64,000 nucleotides of DNA from Chitinimonas prasina (GTDB lineage: Bacteria > Pseudomonadota > Gammaproteobacteria > Burkholderiales > Chitinimonadaceae), in NCBI RefSeq assembly GCF_030160395.1, contig NZ_BSOG01000001.1, positions 400,117 to 464,116 of the forward strand, given 5' to 3'. Positions 9,839 to 19,959 of this stretch are shown one piece after another. Below the pieces are notes generated by a model. The model ran no database searches, was not told the DNA's origin, and saw only the letters and a program-made list of their open reading frames with translations. A program made the translations under genes and the position numbers. Position 1 is the first letter of the stretch, and each line of letters begins with the position of its first letter.

Positions 9839-10570
9839 TTATTTCGTGTGCTTATTGACGATGCGCTCGTACTCGCCACTCTTTTTCAATGCGGCCAAGC
9901 CATTATTGAACGCATCAAGCAGCGCCTTGCTTTGCGACCCACTCTTAATGGCAATCAAATGCAAGGTTGCACTACCCACTGTGCTGGCGCCCATGCTGAT
10001 GTCTTTTGCACCTGCGGCTTGTAATGCGGCATTACCTTGAAATTGATCAGTCACGAAGAAATCAGCTCGACCTGCCTGCACCATTTTCACGCAAGTCGAA
10101 ATATCCTTCGGCTGGTCCTGCTTCAGCGCCCCGGACTTCAGCATTGGCGCCAATTTGGCAGCGGGCGCCCAACCCAAGGGCAGGCAGATTTTTTTGCCTT
10201 CCAAGGTTTTGAGATTCGCCGCATCAAGATTGCTGCCGGGCTTTGCAAACAGGCGATCTTCAATCGTGTAGATCGGTTGCGAGTAGAGAAACTCCACTTC
10301 TCGCTCAGGTGTCTTGAGGTAGGGAAAAGTACCGGCAAAGCGGGCGGCCTTTGTTTCCTCCAAGCCACGCGACCAAGGCTGCCAATCCAGCTTCAGCTCC
10401 GCCTTTGACTCTGCAAGCGCCCGCTTGACAATCTCGGTGGTCATCCCGCCTTCGGGTAGCTTTTGATCAGCGAACGGCGCGTAGTCGTTCCCCGTTACCA
10501 CGACAAAGGTGTCGGCGTGCGACACACCAAATGCAGCACAAAGCATTAGCCAGCCTACAGCTCGTTTCAT
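9839..10570 (-). CDS. Periplasmic substrate-binding protein, SBP_bac_3 type (copy 2)
   Basis: The protein has 243 residues. It opens with a signal peptide MKRAVGWLMLCAAFGVSHA, then TGNDYAPFADQKLPEGGM, DWQPWSRG, TFPYLKTPEREVEFLYSQP and GRADFFVTDQFQG. These blocks match the downstream copy one for one, so the two arose by tandem duplication. GGAGACC at about 10574-10580 fixes the ATG at 10570. The genes are 75 bp apart and same-strand, so likely one transcript. No permease is present; such orphan proteins often feed chemoreceptors or sensors, and a chemoreceptor lies 3 kb away, but that link is speculation. Confidence 0.8.
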   Translation of the reverse strand: MKRAVGWLMLCAAFGVSHADTFVVVTGNDYAPFADQKLPEGGMTTEIVKRALAESKAELKLDWQPWSRGLEETKAARFAGTFPYLKTPEREVEFLYSQPIYTIEDRLFAKPGSNLDAANLKTLEGKKICLPLGWAPAAKLAPMLKSGALKQDQPKDISTCVKMVQAGRADFFVTDQFQGNAALQAAGAKDISMGASTVGSATLHLIAIKSGSQSKALLDAFNNGLAALKKSGEYERIVNKHTK

Positions 10571-10735
10571 TGCGGTCTCCCATGGTATCCGATCAAAAAG
10601 TGCCCCGTTACCTAACCATAGCGAGAAACAGCAACGAAACAAGTGAACCGAAGAAGCTGCATCCTTCTCATCAATCGCTCGCAAATCCTGAAAATTTCAA
10701 TTAAATCAGCATGTTAAATTGTATAGTATTGAACA

Positions 10736-11310
10736 GCCTTGTTGCACAACGCAGCTGAAGGTTGAGTCTCCCCAAACCCCGGACGGATTTATGCCACACG
10801 CACCGTCTGCGGCGTACCCAGTTGGGTAAAACGGTCCAGCAGTGCGGCGCGAATCTGCAACTCCTTGGGCACTGCGGCGCCAGCTTGATTGGCTTTCCAA
10901 GGCCGGCCGTTCTTGCGCACCGGAATGATCGCTCAAGCGCCGCGTTCGCCAATCGCACGATGGCAGCGCTTGGTGTCGTAAGCGCCGTCGGTACTCACGC
11001 TGGCGGCTCTCTTCAGCCGGAATCTGCACCGTTAGCATATGCTGGCGCCGGCTGAGCGTGCTGTAGTTCGGCGCTTGCCAATTCAGCCCAGCTAGCTTGA
11101 TCAGGCTCTCGACCAAGCCGATGGCCTGCCGCATTGCTAGGCCGAACAGCACCTTGATCGACAGGCAGAACTGGATGGCGGCGTCGGAGAAGGTGTGCTG
11201 GCGACCGGGTTTTCCACTGGCCGGCGCATACCTCTGCATGGCGGGAGCGGGTTTGGTCATGGCCGTAGTTTATCGGCTGGGCTCAGGTGCGAGGAGTTGT
11301 GCAACAAAGC
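10736..11310 (-). mobile_element. Internally deleted IS5-family element, 575 bp
   Basis: Terminal inverted repeats of 15 bp with one mismatch (GCCTTGTTGCACAAC at 10736-10750 and the complement of GCTTTGTTGCACAAC at 11296-11310) enclose pieces of one transposase gene. A full IS5 relative would be roughly twice as long. The target duplication is not clear by eye. Confidence 0.75.
10789..11260 (-). pseudogene. IS5-family transposase remnant
   Basis: The N-terminal part (KPGRQHTFSDAAIQFCLSIK; LAGLNWQAPNYSTLSRRQ) is in frame from the ATG at 11260. After about residue 80 the frame changes. In another frame the later parts follow as separate blocks: SVSTDGAYDTKRCHRAIGER, a stop, AIIPVRKNGRPWKANQAG, and the C-terminus LLDRFTQLGTPQTVRVA ending at 10789. 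At least two internal deletions and one nonsense change are therefore present. It cannot make a working transposase but its ends could still be moved by an intact relative. Confidence 0.8.
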
Positions 11311-11450
11311 CAGACCAAATACGTAACCAATCCCAGCTTCAGGGATTGGCGAGGAATAAATAACAAAGGCATGGATTACGCCGTTTATTCTGATGTCTTG
11401 AATAAACAGCTAAGCCACCCTGTTAAACTCTATGTGCATAGGAAGGGGCA

Positions 11451-11602
11451 ATGAATAAGAAAATATCCGCACTTGTCTTAGCGGCAAAACCGTCGAGGAT
11501 AGCAACTACCTGTCGGCACTTTGGCCTGGCGATTGCTACCGCTTTGCCCAGCGATACAGCGAAATCGTGATGCAGTACCAGGCCCATCGCGGGCAACGGT
11601 AA
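11451..11602 (+). pseudogene. Possible gene remnant with a signal-peptide-like start
   Basis: AGGAAGGGGCAATG at 11440-11453 gives a good ribosome site and a start, MNKKISALVLAA. The reading then loses coherence, while another frame from 11492 reads VEDSNYLSALWPGDCYRFAQ and on to a stop at 11602. This looks like a short gene broken by a frameshift or a fusion of two pieces. I do not recognise the family. The rest of 11311-11861 holds nothing I can support. Confidence 0.2.
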
Positions 11603-11861
11603 GCACGGCTTGCCCTGGCGCTACCATGTTGGCGATCAGGCTACGACCGCACCCCGCCCCAAACCATCTGCGCCGCCCGGGCCTAGGCACCCCACAGTCC
11701 GCGCAGCGTCGCCACTAACGACTCGTCCAGCGGCGTGGATGGCGTTAGGCATCGCCACGCACACCCCGCGCCACCTACTGGTGCTGCCCCCCTATAAAAC
11801 CAGCATCAGTTAGGCCACGCGCTTGCCAGCTGGAGAATAAGCTTCAAACGGTTAGACCAGC

Positions 11862-12233
11862 CTAATTAATTGCCGTGGCCTGGGACCACACCGCTTGCCA
11901 AGTGCCATCTTGAAACTCGTAGGTATCCGTATGCCAACAATGGATCACCCCAGAAGCTAACAGAAGCTTTGCTTTGTAGCGGATGACAGCCATCGACGGT
12001 GAGAGTCGAACTTCGCAGGGACCGATTTCCCAGCCCTCATATCGCAGTGCACCTGACTTGATGTCTTCGTGATACTCGGTGAGCGAGTAGGTCCTGCCCC
12101 CTGGGGTGATCAATTGGTAATCCCGAGCGTGAAGTCGCATTGCCAGCGCTATGTCGCGTCGGACCAAGGCTTGTGTCCGCTCGCTTTCGAGAGTTCGGAT
12201 GTAGTCGGCTGAAGGTGCTGAAGTCATTTCCAT
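11862..12233 (-). CDS. SnoaL/NTF2-like protein (DUF4440 type)
   Basis: The small 123-residue cytosolic protein fits the NTF2-like fold. An N-terminal helix (YIRTLESERTQALVRRD) is followed by LHARDYQLITPGGRTYSLTEYHEDIKSG and then alternating strands ending in CWHTDTYEFQDGTWQAVWSQ. This is the usual pattern of DUF4440 proteins, a group with no single activity. No clear ribosome site precedes the ATG at 12233. It is an orphan in a region of transposon debris, so a transferred gene is likely. Confidence 0.65.
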   Translation of the reverse strand: MEMTSAPSADYIRTLESERTQALVRRDIALAMRLHARDYQLITPGGRTYSLTEYHEDIKSGALRYEGWEIGPCEVRLSPSMAVIRYKAKLLLASGVIHCWHTDTYEFQDGTWQAVWSQATAIN

Positions 12234-12379
12234 ACAGCGTAAAAAAACGTCTGTTTGTGTGGTCTAGCGTTCAAGGGAGTTTCCAGAGGTTTCGCTTTCG
12301 TGCCAATTGAAAATCGAGGCTTCCGTCAGTCACCCAAGGTAGCCGGGCGGGCGCGCAATCGTCAATTCTCCCTGCTCTT

Positions 12380-12716
12380 TAGAAAATGACGGTCAGCATC
12401 GCCCACGTAGCCGGCAGCACCAAGGCGGCCGAGGACAGTTCGTCGTGTTCGGCCGAGCTGGCCCGTACAGGCCAGAAGCTGGCCTCGGATGCGACAGCCA
12501 AGATACGCTATATTGCCGATGGCGTGCGCACCGCAGTCGAGCTGGTGCAAGGGCTAGATAGCCGCTCCAAGGAGATCGCAGGCCTCATGGGCGAGGTGAC
12601 CGGCCTGGTCATAGGCGTGGTGGAGCAGGCCGAGCGGGCTGCCGAATATCTGCAGCGCATCAGTGGCAGCGCAGAAGCCCCCCTGGGACAGACGCGTGAT
12701 GCCAACCTGGCGCATA
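12380..12716 (+). pseudogene. Truncated, internally deleted copy of the downstream chemoreceptor gene
   Basis: The stretch reading MTVSIAHVAGSTKAAEDSSS through EYLQRISGSAEA and LGQTRDANLA is a diverged copy of codons in the chemoreceptor at 13554-15176 (bases about 14467-15010). It lacks the receptor's N-terminal sensor and C-terminus. Relative to the full gene, 210 bp (70 codons) are missing between two ATCG tetranucleotides (14661-14664 and 14871-14874). The missing part is the highly conserved signalling tip that binds CheA/CheW. An open frame continues to 12790 by chance. It is a relic of tandem duplication. Confidence 0.85.
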
Positions 12717-12734
12717 GCGTTGGTAAGCATTGCA

Positions 12735-12747
12735 ATACCCAAGGGCT
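12735..12747 (+). repeat. 13-bp direct repeat, left copy
   Basis: ATACCCAAGGGCT occurs here and again at 13305-13317, bracketing the orphan gene at 12785-13231 with 570 bp between copies. It may mark the ends of an inserted or duplicated segment. Confidence 0.4.
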
Positions 12748-12784
12748 TACCAGCTCGCGAAACACGCTGTGGGCGCTTCAGCTC

Positions 12785-13231
12785 CTATAAAACCAGCGTC
12801 TCGCAAGAAAAAAATACGCAACGCCCTTTCATTTCGCGCCCTGCAAACAGCAACCCTTCAAGCATCACCGTATCGGCCCCGACGGCCCAAGTGATATGAC
12901 CATCCACTGCAGTGCCCAATACATTCGCAAAGGCCCGTAAAACCGGGCCACACCCCATCATGTTTACCCCTGCCTCTGGGAGTCCGCGCCCTACGTTAAA
13001 GTAATCGGCGTCTTGCTCCTTGGGTCGCAACTGAAACCAGTCTTCCGTCGAATGTACGACCCAAAACGCTCCCACTTTCTTTACATCGCAAGCATGCACA
13101 AGCACACCCACCTCATATACCAACCATGCCAGCAGACGCGCGTCGCTTATTACCCCGTTAAAGGAGAAATATTGCTCGGGCCGAGTCCGTATCTGCTCCA
13201 CAACACCCGTTACACGTACTAACTCTTCCAT
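12785..13231 (-). CDS. Hypothetical protein, 148 aa
   Basis: I do not recognise the family. I chose the ATG at 13231 because GAGGT lies 6 bp upstream; the open frame extends to 13312 without such a site. The protein (MEELVRVTGVVEQIRTRPEQ and on) has no signal peptide or membrane helix. The first 45 residues resemble short alternating strands (YFSFNGVISDARLLAWLVYE) that might be an OB-like fold, and the C-terminal half is rich in Gly and hydrophobic residues. It sits antisense and tail-to-tail with the chemoreceptor remnant, between 13-bp direct repeats, so it probably arrived as a unit. Confidence 0.5.
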   Translation of the reverse strand: MEELVRVTGVVEQIRTRPEQYFSFNGVISDARLLAWLVYEVGVLVHACDVKKVGAFWVVHSTEDWFQLRPKEQDADYFNVGRGLPEAGVNMMGCGPVLRAFANVLGTAVDGHITWAVGADTVMLEGLLFAGREMKGRCVFFSCETLVL

Positions 13232-13304
13232 AAATACCTCGCTATCAGCTTCCTGCTGCCCAATCTTAATCCCCAGCGCCACCTCATTGCTTACGGGCGT
13301 AGAG

Positions 13305-13317
13305 ATACCCAAGGGCT
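13305..13317 (+). repeat. 13-bp direct repeat, right copy
   Basis: Second ATACCCAAGGGCT, identical to 12735-12747. The 320 bp between the orphan gene start (13231) and the chemoreceptor start (13554) hold this repeat, an AT-rich stretch at 13443-13475 that could carry the receptor promoter, and no other gene. Confidence 0.4.
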
Positions 13318-13553
13318 AGCCCGTTGCCGCCGACACTAGGCACGCCACAGTCGTAAGGGCAGGTACTAGGCACTGCCCGGACATCCTTCGCCCCCTAGCC
13401 TTCAAAGCAGGCTGTTGCGCGATTCACACCGTGCACCGAGCTTGATCTAAAACTGTTAATAAATAATCTATAGTTTTCAGCAAGCCCATGACCAAAGGCC
13501 TTGCTGCAGCGCCGTATACGCGTTGGCAGGACGTCATACCCAAGGAGCGCCAG

Positions 13554-15176
13554 ATGAAGCTGAAAACCCGTGTATGGCTGATTATCTCGGCCTCTGTCCT
13601 GGGCATGGCACTGGTGTCGGCCTTCAGCCTGATCGCCCTGCGCGACACCATGCTGGATGAACGCAAGATACAGATAGATCGCCTGCTCCAGCTTGCAGCC
13701 GGCATGCTTGATCACTACCACAAGCTGGAAACCAGCGGCGCCATGAGCCGTGACGAGGCGCAGGCCCGGGCCAAGGCGGCCCTGGGGGGGCTGCGGTCGG
13801 GTGATGACTACCTGATACTGCGCTCGATGGAGGACGTGCTGCTGGTCCACCCCGATCAAAACCGTATCGGCAAGGTGGACAAGGGCGCCAAGTTGCCTGA
13901 TGGTCGCCATATCTCGGACGAATATCAGGCCATCCTGGCCAAGGCCGACAGCGGCTTTGCCGAGACCATGGCGACACGGCCTGGCAAGAAGGATGGCCCC
14001 AAGGTGGCCAAGCTCAACGGCATACGCAAGTTCGAGCCCTGGGGCTGGATGGTGGGTTTCGGCCTGTTTGTCGATGATATCGATGATGCCTTCTGGGCCC
14101 GTGCCGTGCAGTTCGTGCTGCTGAGCTTGGCCATCATCGGCGTGCTGGCCACGCTCTCGCTCACCATGTCGCGCAAGATACTGCAGCAGTTGGGGGGCGA
14201 GCCGCAGTATGCCCACGATATCGCCGTGGCCATCTCGCAGGGCGATCTCAGCCAGACCGTGGCCATCAGCGGCTCGGCCGGCGGCAACAGCATGCTGGGG
14301 GCCGTCAGCCGCATGCAGGCCAGCCTGCGCGATATGGTAGGCCGCTTCAACCAGGCATCTTCCACTCTGGCAGGGGCGTCAGAGCAGCTATCGGGGCGCA
14401 TAGGGCAGATAGAGCAACGCTCCAGCGAAACCGCCAACACCACGGCCGCCACGGCGGCTGCGGTAGAGGAAATGACTGTCAGCATCGCCCACGTAGCCGA
14501 CAGCACCAAGGCGGCTGAGGCCAGTTCGTCGAGCTCTGCCGAGTTGGCTCGTACTGGCCAGAAGCTGGCCTCGGATGCGGCGGCTGAGATACGCCATATT
14601 GCCGATGGTGTGCGCGCCGCAGTCGAGTTGGTGCAAGGGCTAGATAGTCGCTCCAAGGAGATCGACCGTATCGCTGTGGTGATCAAGGAGATCGCCGAGC
14701 AGACCAATCTGCTGGCCCTCAACGCCGCCATCGAGGCTGCACGAGCTGGCGAGCAGGGGCGCGGTTTTGCGGTGGTGGCCGACGAGGTACGCAAGCTGGC
14801 GGAGCGCACGGGGGTGGCTACCCAGAACATCTTTGAAGTGACCGGTGCGGTGCAGAACGATACCCAGTCCATCGCAGGCCGCATGGGCGAGGTGACCGGC
14901 TTGGTCAACGGCGGGGTGGAGCAGACCGAGCGGGCGGCCGAGTATCTGCAGCGTATCAGTGGCAGTGCAGAAGCCACCTTAGGGCAGACGCGCGACGTGA
15001 ACCTGGCGCTGTCGGAACAAAGCCAAGCCAGCGAGAGCATTGCCCGCAATGTGGAGCATATCGCCGAGATGACAGCCGAATCCGATCTGTCGCTGCGTGA
15101 AATCAGCAAGGCGTTTGCCGAGCTCGACGTGCTGGCGCAGGAACTCAAGCATACCGCCAGCGGCTTCAGGGTCTAG
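13554..15176 (+). CDS. Methyl-accepting chemotaxis protein with single-Cache sensor
   Basis: A 540-residue membrane receptor feeding the CheA/CheW kinase. Helix 1 is at about residues 7-29 (VWLIISASVLGMALVSAFSL). The periplasmic part to about residue 180 has single-Cache (sCache_2) marks: MLDERKIQIDRLLQLA, then DDYLILRS and WGWMVGFGLFVDDID. Helix 2 is at about 190-212, followed by a HAMP-like linker. The cytoplasmic domain carries the tip motif EQTNLLALNAAIEAARAGEQ and GRGFAVVADEVRKLAERT. The C-terminus (LKHTASGFRV) has no CheR-tethering pentapeptide. AAGGAG at 13541-13546 supports the ATG at 13554 over an upstream in-frame ATG at 13488. A damaged partial copy lies upstream. Confidence 0.92.
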   Translation: MKLKTRVWLIISASVLGMALVSAFSLIALRDTMLDERKIQIDRLLQLAAGMLDHYHKLETSGAMSRDEAQARAKAALGGLRSGDDYLILRSMEDVLLVHPDQNRIGKVDKGAKLPDGRHISDEYQAILAKADSGFAETMATRPGKKDGPKVAKLNGIRKFEPWGWMVGFGLFVDDIDDAFWARAVQFVLLSLAIIGVLATLSLTMSRKILQQLGGEPQYAHDIAVAISQGDLSQTVAISGSAGGNSMLGAVSRMQASLRDMVGRFNQASSTLAGASEQLSGRIGQIEQRSSETANTTAATAAAVEEMTVSIAHVADSTKAAEASSSSSAELARTGQKLASDAAAEIRHIADGVRAAVELVQGLDSRSKEIDRIAVVIKEIAEQTNLLALNAAIEAARAGEQGRGFAVVADEVRKLAERTGVATQNIFEVTGAVQNDTQSIAGRMGEVTGLVNGGVEQTERAAEYLQRISGSAEATLGQTRDVNLALSEQSQASESIARNVEHIAEMTAESDLSLREISKAFAELDVLAQELKHTASGFRV

Positions 15177-15335
15177 GCGTGAAGTGGATAGCGGGATGCT
15201 ACCGGGTAGCGGCCACCAGGCACATTTACACGGTTAATCCAGATCAAGCCATGGAGTAATACCAAGCAACTGCTTTGGCGCCAAGGTTACCATTCAATAT
15301 ATTGCATCAATTGTTACGCTCAGGAGAGGCACGCC

Positions 15336-16154
15336 ATGCTCAGAATTACCGTACTCACACTGGCAGCCTGCTGCGCCACTGCCGCGCCGGCCAGCCGTGA
15401 ATACAAGATGATAGTCGACCCAACGGCCTACGAGGCTTACGAACCCAGCGAAATCTCCTTCGTCATCGAGCGTAGCCTGCTCAATCTGGCCAAAGGCCCC
15501 ATCAACCTGGAAACTCGGGGCAAGACCTCTCGTGACAAGACCCGGGCCGTGCGTTTTCTCGACACCCCCGGTGACTGTCTGCTGACCAAGGCCGGTTTGA
15601 TTGTGCGCGACCGTGGCAACGAAAAGAAGCGCACCTTGACCATCAAGCTACGCGGTGATGTGGACGGCAGCTGGACCAAGGGCGCCAAGGTCAAGGAGGA
15701 GGAAGACGTGGTGCCACCGCTGCAGATCAAGCAGTCGCGTGCGCTGCAGGCCAAGCTGGAGAGCAGTGCCACGCTGGACACTATCAAGAGCCTGCAGTCC
15801 TACCTGCCGGAACTCGAACGACTGGGCATACCGGCCGACAAGGCTGTGCAGCCGGTGATCAAGGAAAGCATACGCGAAGAAACCTTCACCCTGCCTGAGA
15901 TCAAGCTGGGTAACAGCTGGGCCGAGACCGAGCTATCGATGTGGTATTTCGGCGATGAAGAGCGCCCCGCCCTGATCGAGGCCTCATTCCGCTATGAAAT
16001 GGACGGCAATGCCGAGGCCAACGAAGCCACGGCCAAGGTGGCTGCCCAATGGTTCAAGCTGTGGCAAAGCCCTTCGGGCCTGACACCCGACCCCGTCGAA
16101 TCCACCAAAACCGCCTTTGTCTTCAAGCGCTCTGCCGACTTCTGTAAAAAATGA
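15336..16154 (+). CDS. Exported CYTH-like domain protein
   Basis: The protein has 272 residues. A signal peptide (MLRITVLTLAACCATAAPA) precedes a domain with hallmarks of the CYTH/triphosphate tunnel family: ISFVIERSLLNLA, a strand with RFLDTPGDCLLTKAGLIVRDR, TLTIKLRGD and, later, ETELSMWYFGDEERPALIEA. Known CYTH enzymes are cytosolic and act on triphosphates or polyphosphate; an exported one is unusual. The first helix lacks a clean ExExK motif (it reads EISFVIE), so catalysis is uncertain. GGAG at 15324 supports the start. The next two genes follow at 34 and 39 bp, so the three form a probable operon. Confidence 0.65.
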   Translation: MLRITVLTLAACCATAAPASREYKMIVDPTAYEAYEPSEISFVIERSLLNLAKGPINLETRGKTSRDKTRAVRFLDTPGDCLLTKAGLIVRDRGNEKKRTLTIKLRGDVDGSWTKGAKVKEEEDVVPPLQIKQSRALQAKLESSATLDTIKSLQSYLPELERLGIPADKAVQPVIKESIREETFTLPEIKLGNSWAETELSMWYFGDEERPALIEASFRYEMDGNAEANEATAKVAAQWFKLWQSPSGLTPDPVESTKTAFVFKRSADFCKK

Positions 16155-16188
16155 GCGCCCACCCCATAGGACTTTGGAGTAACTGCAT

Positions 16189-16995
16189 ATGAAATCCCTC
16201 TACTGCGCATACCTGCTCGCCGCCAGCATGCTGATGCCCGCCCAGGCACAGGCCGATGATCTGGACCAGATCAAGGCCAAGGGCGAAATCGTCATCGGGG
16301 TAAAGGACTCGTCCCCGCCCTTTGGTGAATTCAATCCCAAGACCAAAACCGTCATGGGCTACGACATCGATATGGGCGTCGCCGTCGCCAAGCGTATGGG
16401 CCTCAAACCTGTTTTCAAGACGGTGGAAACCGGCAACCGGGTGCAACTGCTGCTGGATCGCAAGATAGACCTGATCATGGCCAGCCTGGGCAAGACCCCC
16501 GACGTAGCCAAGCAGGTGGACCTGAGCTACGGCTACTTCATGAACCAGACCAAGGCGCTGGCCTTGAAGGGCGTAATCCGTTCGTACGATGACTATTACA
16601 CGGTCTCCATCGGCGTCACCGCTGGCGGCCCTTTGGAAAAACTGATGCGCAAGCAGTTCCCCAGCGCTGTGCTGGTCACCGCGCCGGACAAACCCGAGCT
16701 GACCGCCATGCTGACCAGCGGCAAAGTGCAATCCATCGTCGCTGCAGAAGCCTTGCTGATCAGCATCTGGAACGAGCTGCCCAACAAGCAGCGCTACGAA
16801 ATGCCGGACTACCCCATCAACGTCAACCCCATCGCCATCGGCATGCGCAAGGGTGAGACCAAGCTGCGTACCGCGATCAACCGCGCCCTGACCGAAATTG
16901 AAGACAGCGGCGAAGCCGAGCGCATCTACGAACGCTGGTTTGGTGCCAATACCACTACCCCCATACCACGTACTTTCCGCATCAATCGATATTGA
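16189..16995 (+). CDS. Periplasmic amino-acid-type substrate-binding protein
   Basis: The 268-residue protein has a signal peptide (SLYCAYLLAASMLMPAQAQA) and the full SBP_bac_3 pattern: LDQIKAKGEIVIGVKDSSPP, GYDIDMGVAVAKRMGL, NRVQLLLDRKIDLIMASLGK, then the second lobe and GEAERIYERWFG. It should bind a polar amino acid or similar ligand in the periplasm. No ABC permease or ATPase is adjacent. It sits between the CYTH protein and a porin, which suggests a periplasmic/outer membrane uptake or sensing set; the ligand is unknown. An AGGA-type site near 16172-16180 precedes the ATG. Confidence 0.85.
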   Translation: MKSLYCAYLLAASMLMPAQAQADDLDQIKAKGEIVIGVKDSSPPFGEFNPKTKTVMGYDIDMGVAVAKRMGLKPVFKTVETGNRVQLLLDRKIDLIMASLGKTPDVAKQVDLSYGYFMNQTKALALKGVIRSYDDYYTVSIGVTAGGPLEKLMRKQFPSAVLVTAPDKPELTAMLTSGKVQSIVAAEALLISIWNELPNKQRYEMPDYPINVNPIAIGMRKGETKLRTAINRALTEIEDSGEAERIYERWFGANTTTPIPRTFRINRY

Positions 16996-17034
16996 TACCC
17001 CCGCAATTAATCCCATCAGGAAGAGAGCACTCCA

Positions 17035-18066
17035 ATGAAACTACATGCAATTGCCGCCGCACTGGCCCTGGTCGGCACCGTGGCCTCCGCCGCCGACAGC
17101 AATGTCACCGTCTATGGCCGTATGGATATGGGTCTGGAACTGCACAATGACGGCAAGCTCCGTCGCGTTGCCGTTCAAAACTTCTCCTCCCGCCTGGGTT
17201 TCCGTGGCGAAGAGGGCCTGGGCGACGGGCTGAGCGCCATCTGGCAGATCGAGAGCGGTGTATCGCCCGACGACAGCGCCAACAGTGGTTCATTTGCCAG
17301 CCGCAACAGCTTCGTCGGCCTGAAGGGCGAGTTTGGTACGGTGTTGATGGGCAACTACGATACGCCGTTCAAATCCCTGGACAAGAACGTGGGTCTGCTG
17401 TGGAACCAGGGCGACTCGGTGGAACAGATCACCCATGGCAAGGCATCGGAGCTGAACTTCCATACCCGCCAAAAGAACGTGATCCAGTACCACAGCCCCA
17501 AGTTCAGCGGCGTCCAGATCAAGCTGGCCTACGGCCCGGATGAGGCCAAGGGCAGCTACACCGCCCCAGCCGAAGTGGGTTCCAATCGCCAGGTGTATTC
17601 GATGTCGGCAGAGTACGATGGCGGCAAGTGGAATGTCGGCGCAGCCTATGACGTCAAACAGGATCAGGAAGCCAAGGGCAAAGACTGGCATGCCAGCAAG
17701 CTGATTGCCGGCGCCAAGTTTGGTGACTTCACCCTGGGCGCCGCCATCAGCCAGCTCGACAACGACGCCGGCCGCAAGGTGGATACCCTGACCGTGAACG
17801 GTGCCTACAAGGTCGGCCCCATGACCTACAAGGCCTCCATCGGTACAGCCGATGAATCCGCCGCCAATGCCAACGACGGCGTGGACCTGTTCGCCATCGA
17901 AGTCAATTACGCCATCAGCAAGATGACGTCCTTCTACGGCTACTACGCCCAGTTCAGCAACGACGCACGCGCACGCGCACGCTTCGAAGCCGGCGACAAC
18001 AAGTACCGGCCGGCACGCGGCGACGATCCCAAGGTGTTCGGCGTCGCCATGCGCCACAACTTCTGA
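17035..18066 (+). CDS. Gram-negative porin
   Basis: This 343-residue outer membrane beta-barrel has a signal peptide (MKLHAIAAALALVGTVASAA) followed by the typical betaproteobacterial porin start SNVTVYGRMDMGLE and SRLGFRGEEGLGDGLSAIWQIE. The constriction-loop block GSFASRNSFVGLKGEFGTVLMGNYDTPF is present, and it ends in aromatic F (GVAMRHNF), the barrel-assembly signature. It allows diffusion of small solutes. It is the last gene of the CYTH-binding protein-porin cluster and is followed by a strong terminator shared with the convergent chitinase. Confidence 0.92.
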   Translation: MKLHAIAAALALVGTVASAADSNVTVYGRMDMGLELHNDGKLRRVAVQNFSSRLGFRGEEGLGDGLSAIWQIESGVSPDDSANSGSFASRNSFVGLKGEFGTVLMGNYDTPFKSLDKNVGLLWNQGDSVEQITHGKASELNFHTRQKNVIQYHSPKFSGVQIKLAYGPDEAKGSYTAPAEVGSNRQVYSMSAEYDGGKWNVGAAYDVKQDQEAKGKDWHASKLIAGAKFGDFTLGAAISQLDNDAGRKVDTLTVNGAYKVGPMTYKASIGTADESAANANDGVDLFAIEVNYAISKMTSFYGYYAQFSNDARARARFEAGDNKYRPARGDDPKVFGVAMRHNF

Positions 18067-18100
18067 TCGACCTATCAGACAGGCTTGCCCGCGCTGCACA

Positions 18101-18130
18101 CAACAAGACCCGCTCAGGCGGGTCTTGTTG
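18101..18130. terminator. Bidirectional terminator between porin and chitinase
   Basis: A 13-bp perfect stem CAACAAGACCCGC with GCGGGTCTTGTTG and a TCAG loop lies between the convergent genes. The flanking TTGTTG/CAACAA ends give weak T-runs on both strands. Confidence 0.8.
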
Positions 18131-18185
18131 TTGGCGCAGGTCTATCAGGCAGAGACGCTAGTCCCTACCTGCAAATGGCCACCGC

Positions 18186-19790
<1,605 letters not shown>

Positions 19791-19959
19791 GCGGTTGCTC
19801 CATCCATATCTGTAGGTTGGGCGAGGTAGCCGGATACATTGCCCGGCTGGCTTATGGGCTGCACCACCCCTCGCGGCGATAGCGGTGCACTCTCGTGAGG
19901 AGGCCTGCGCTGGCCTGGAGCCCTATCCCGGCCCCATGCAGCCGATCAAGGCCAAAAAC

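Noticed and set aside
11743-11856. Three GTTAGGC/GTTAGAC cores suggesting an integron in the 11.7-kb debris
   Set aside because: No RYYYAAC partner at 57-141 bp and no paired inner arms; direct rather than inverted cores.
13900-15148. Long minus-strand frame opposite the chemoreceptor
   Set aside because: Shadow of the receptor; no homology-like features.
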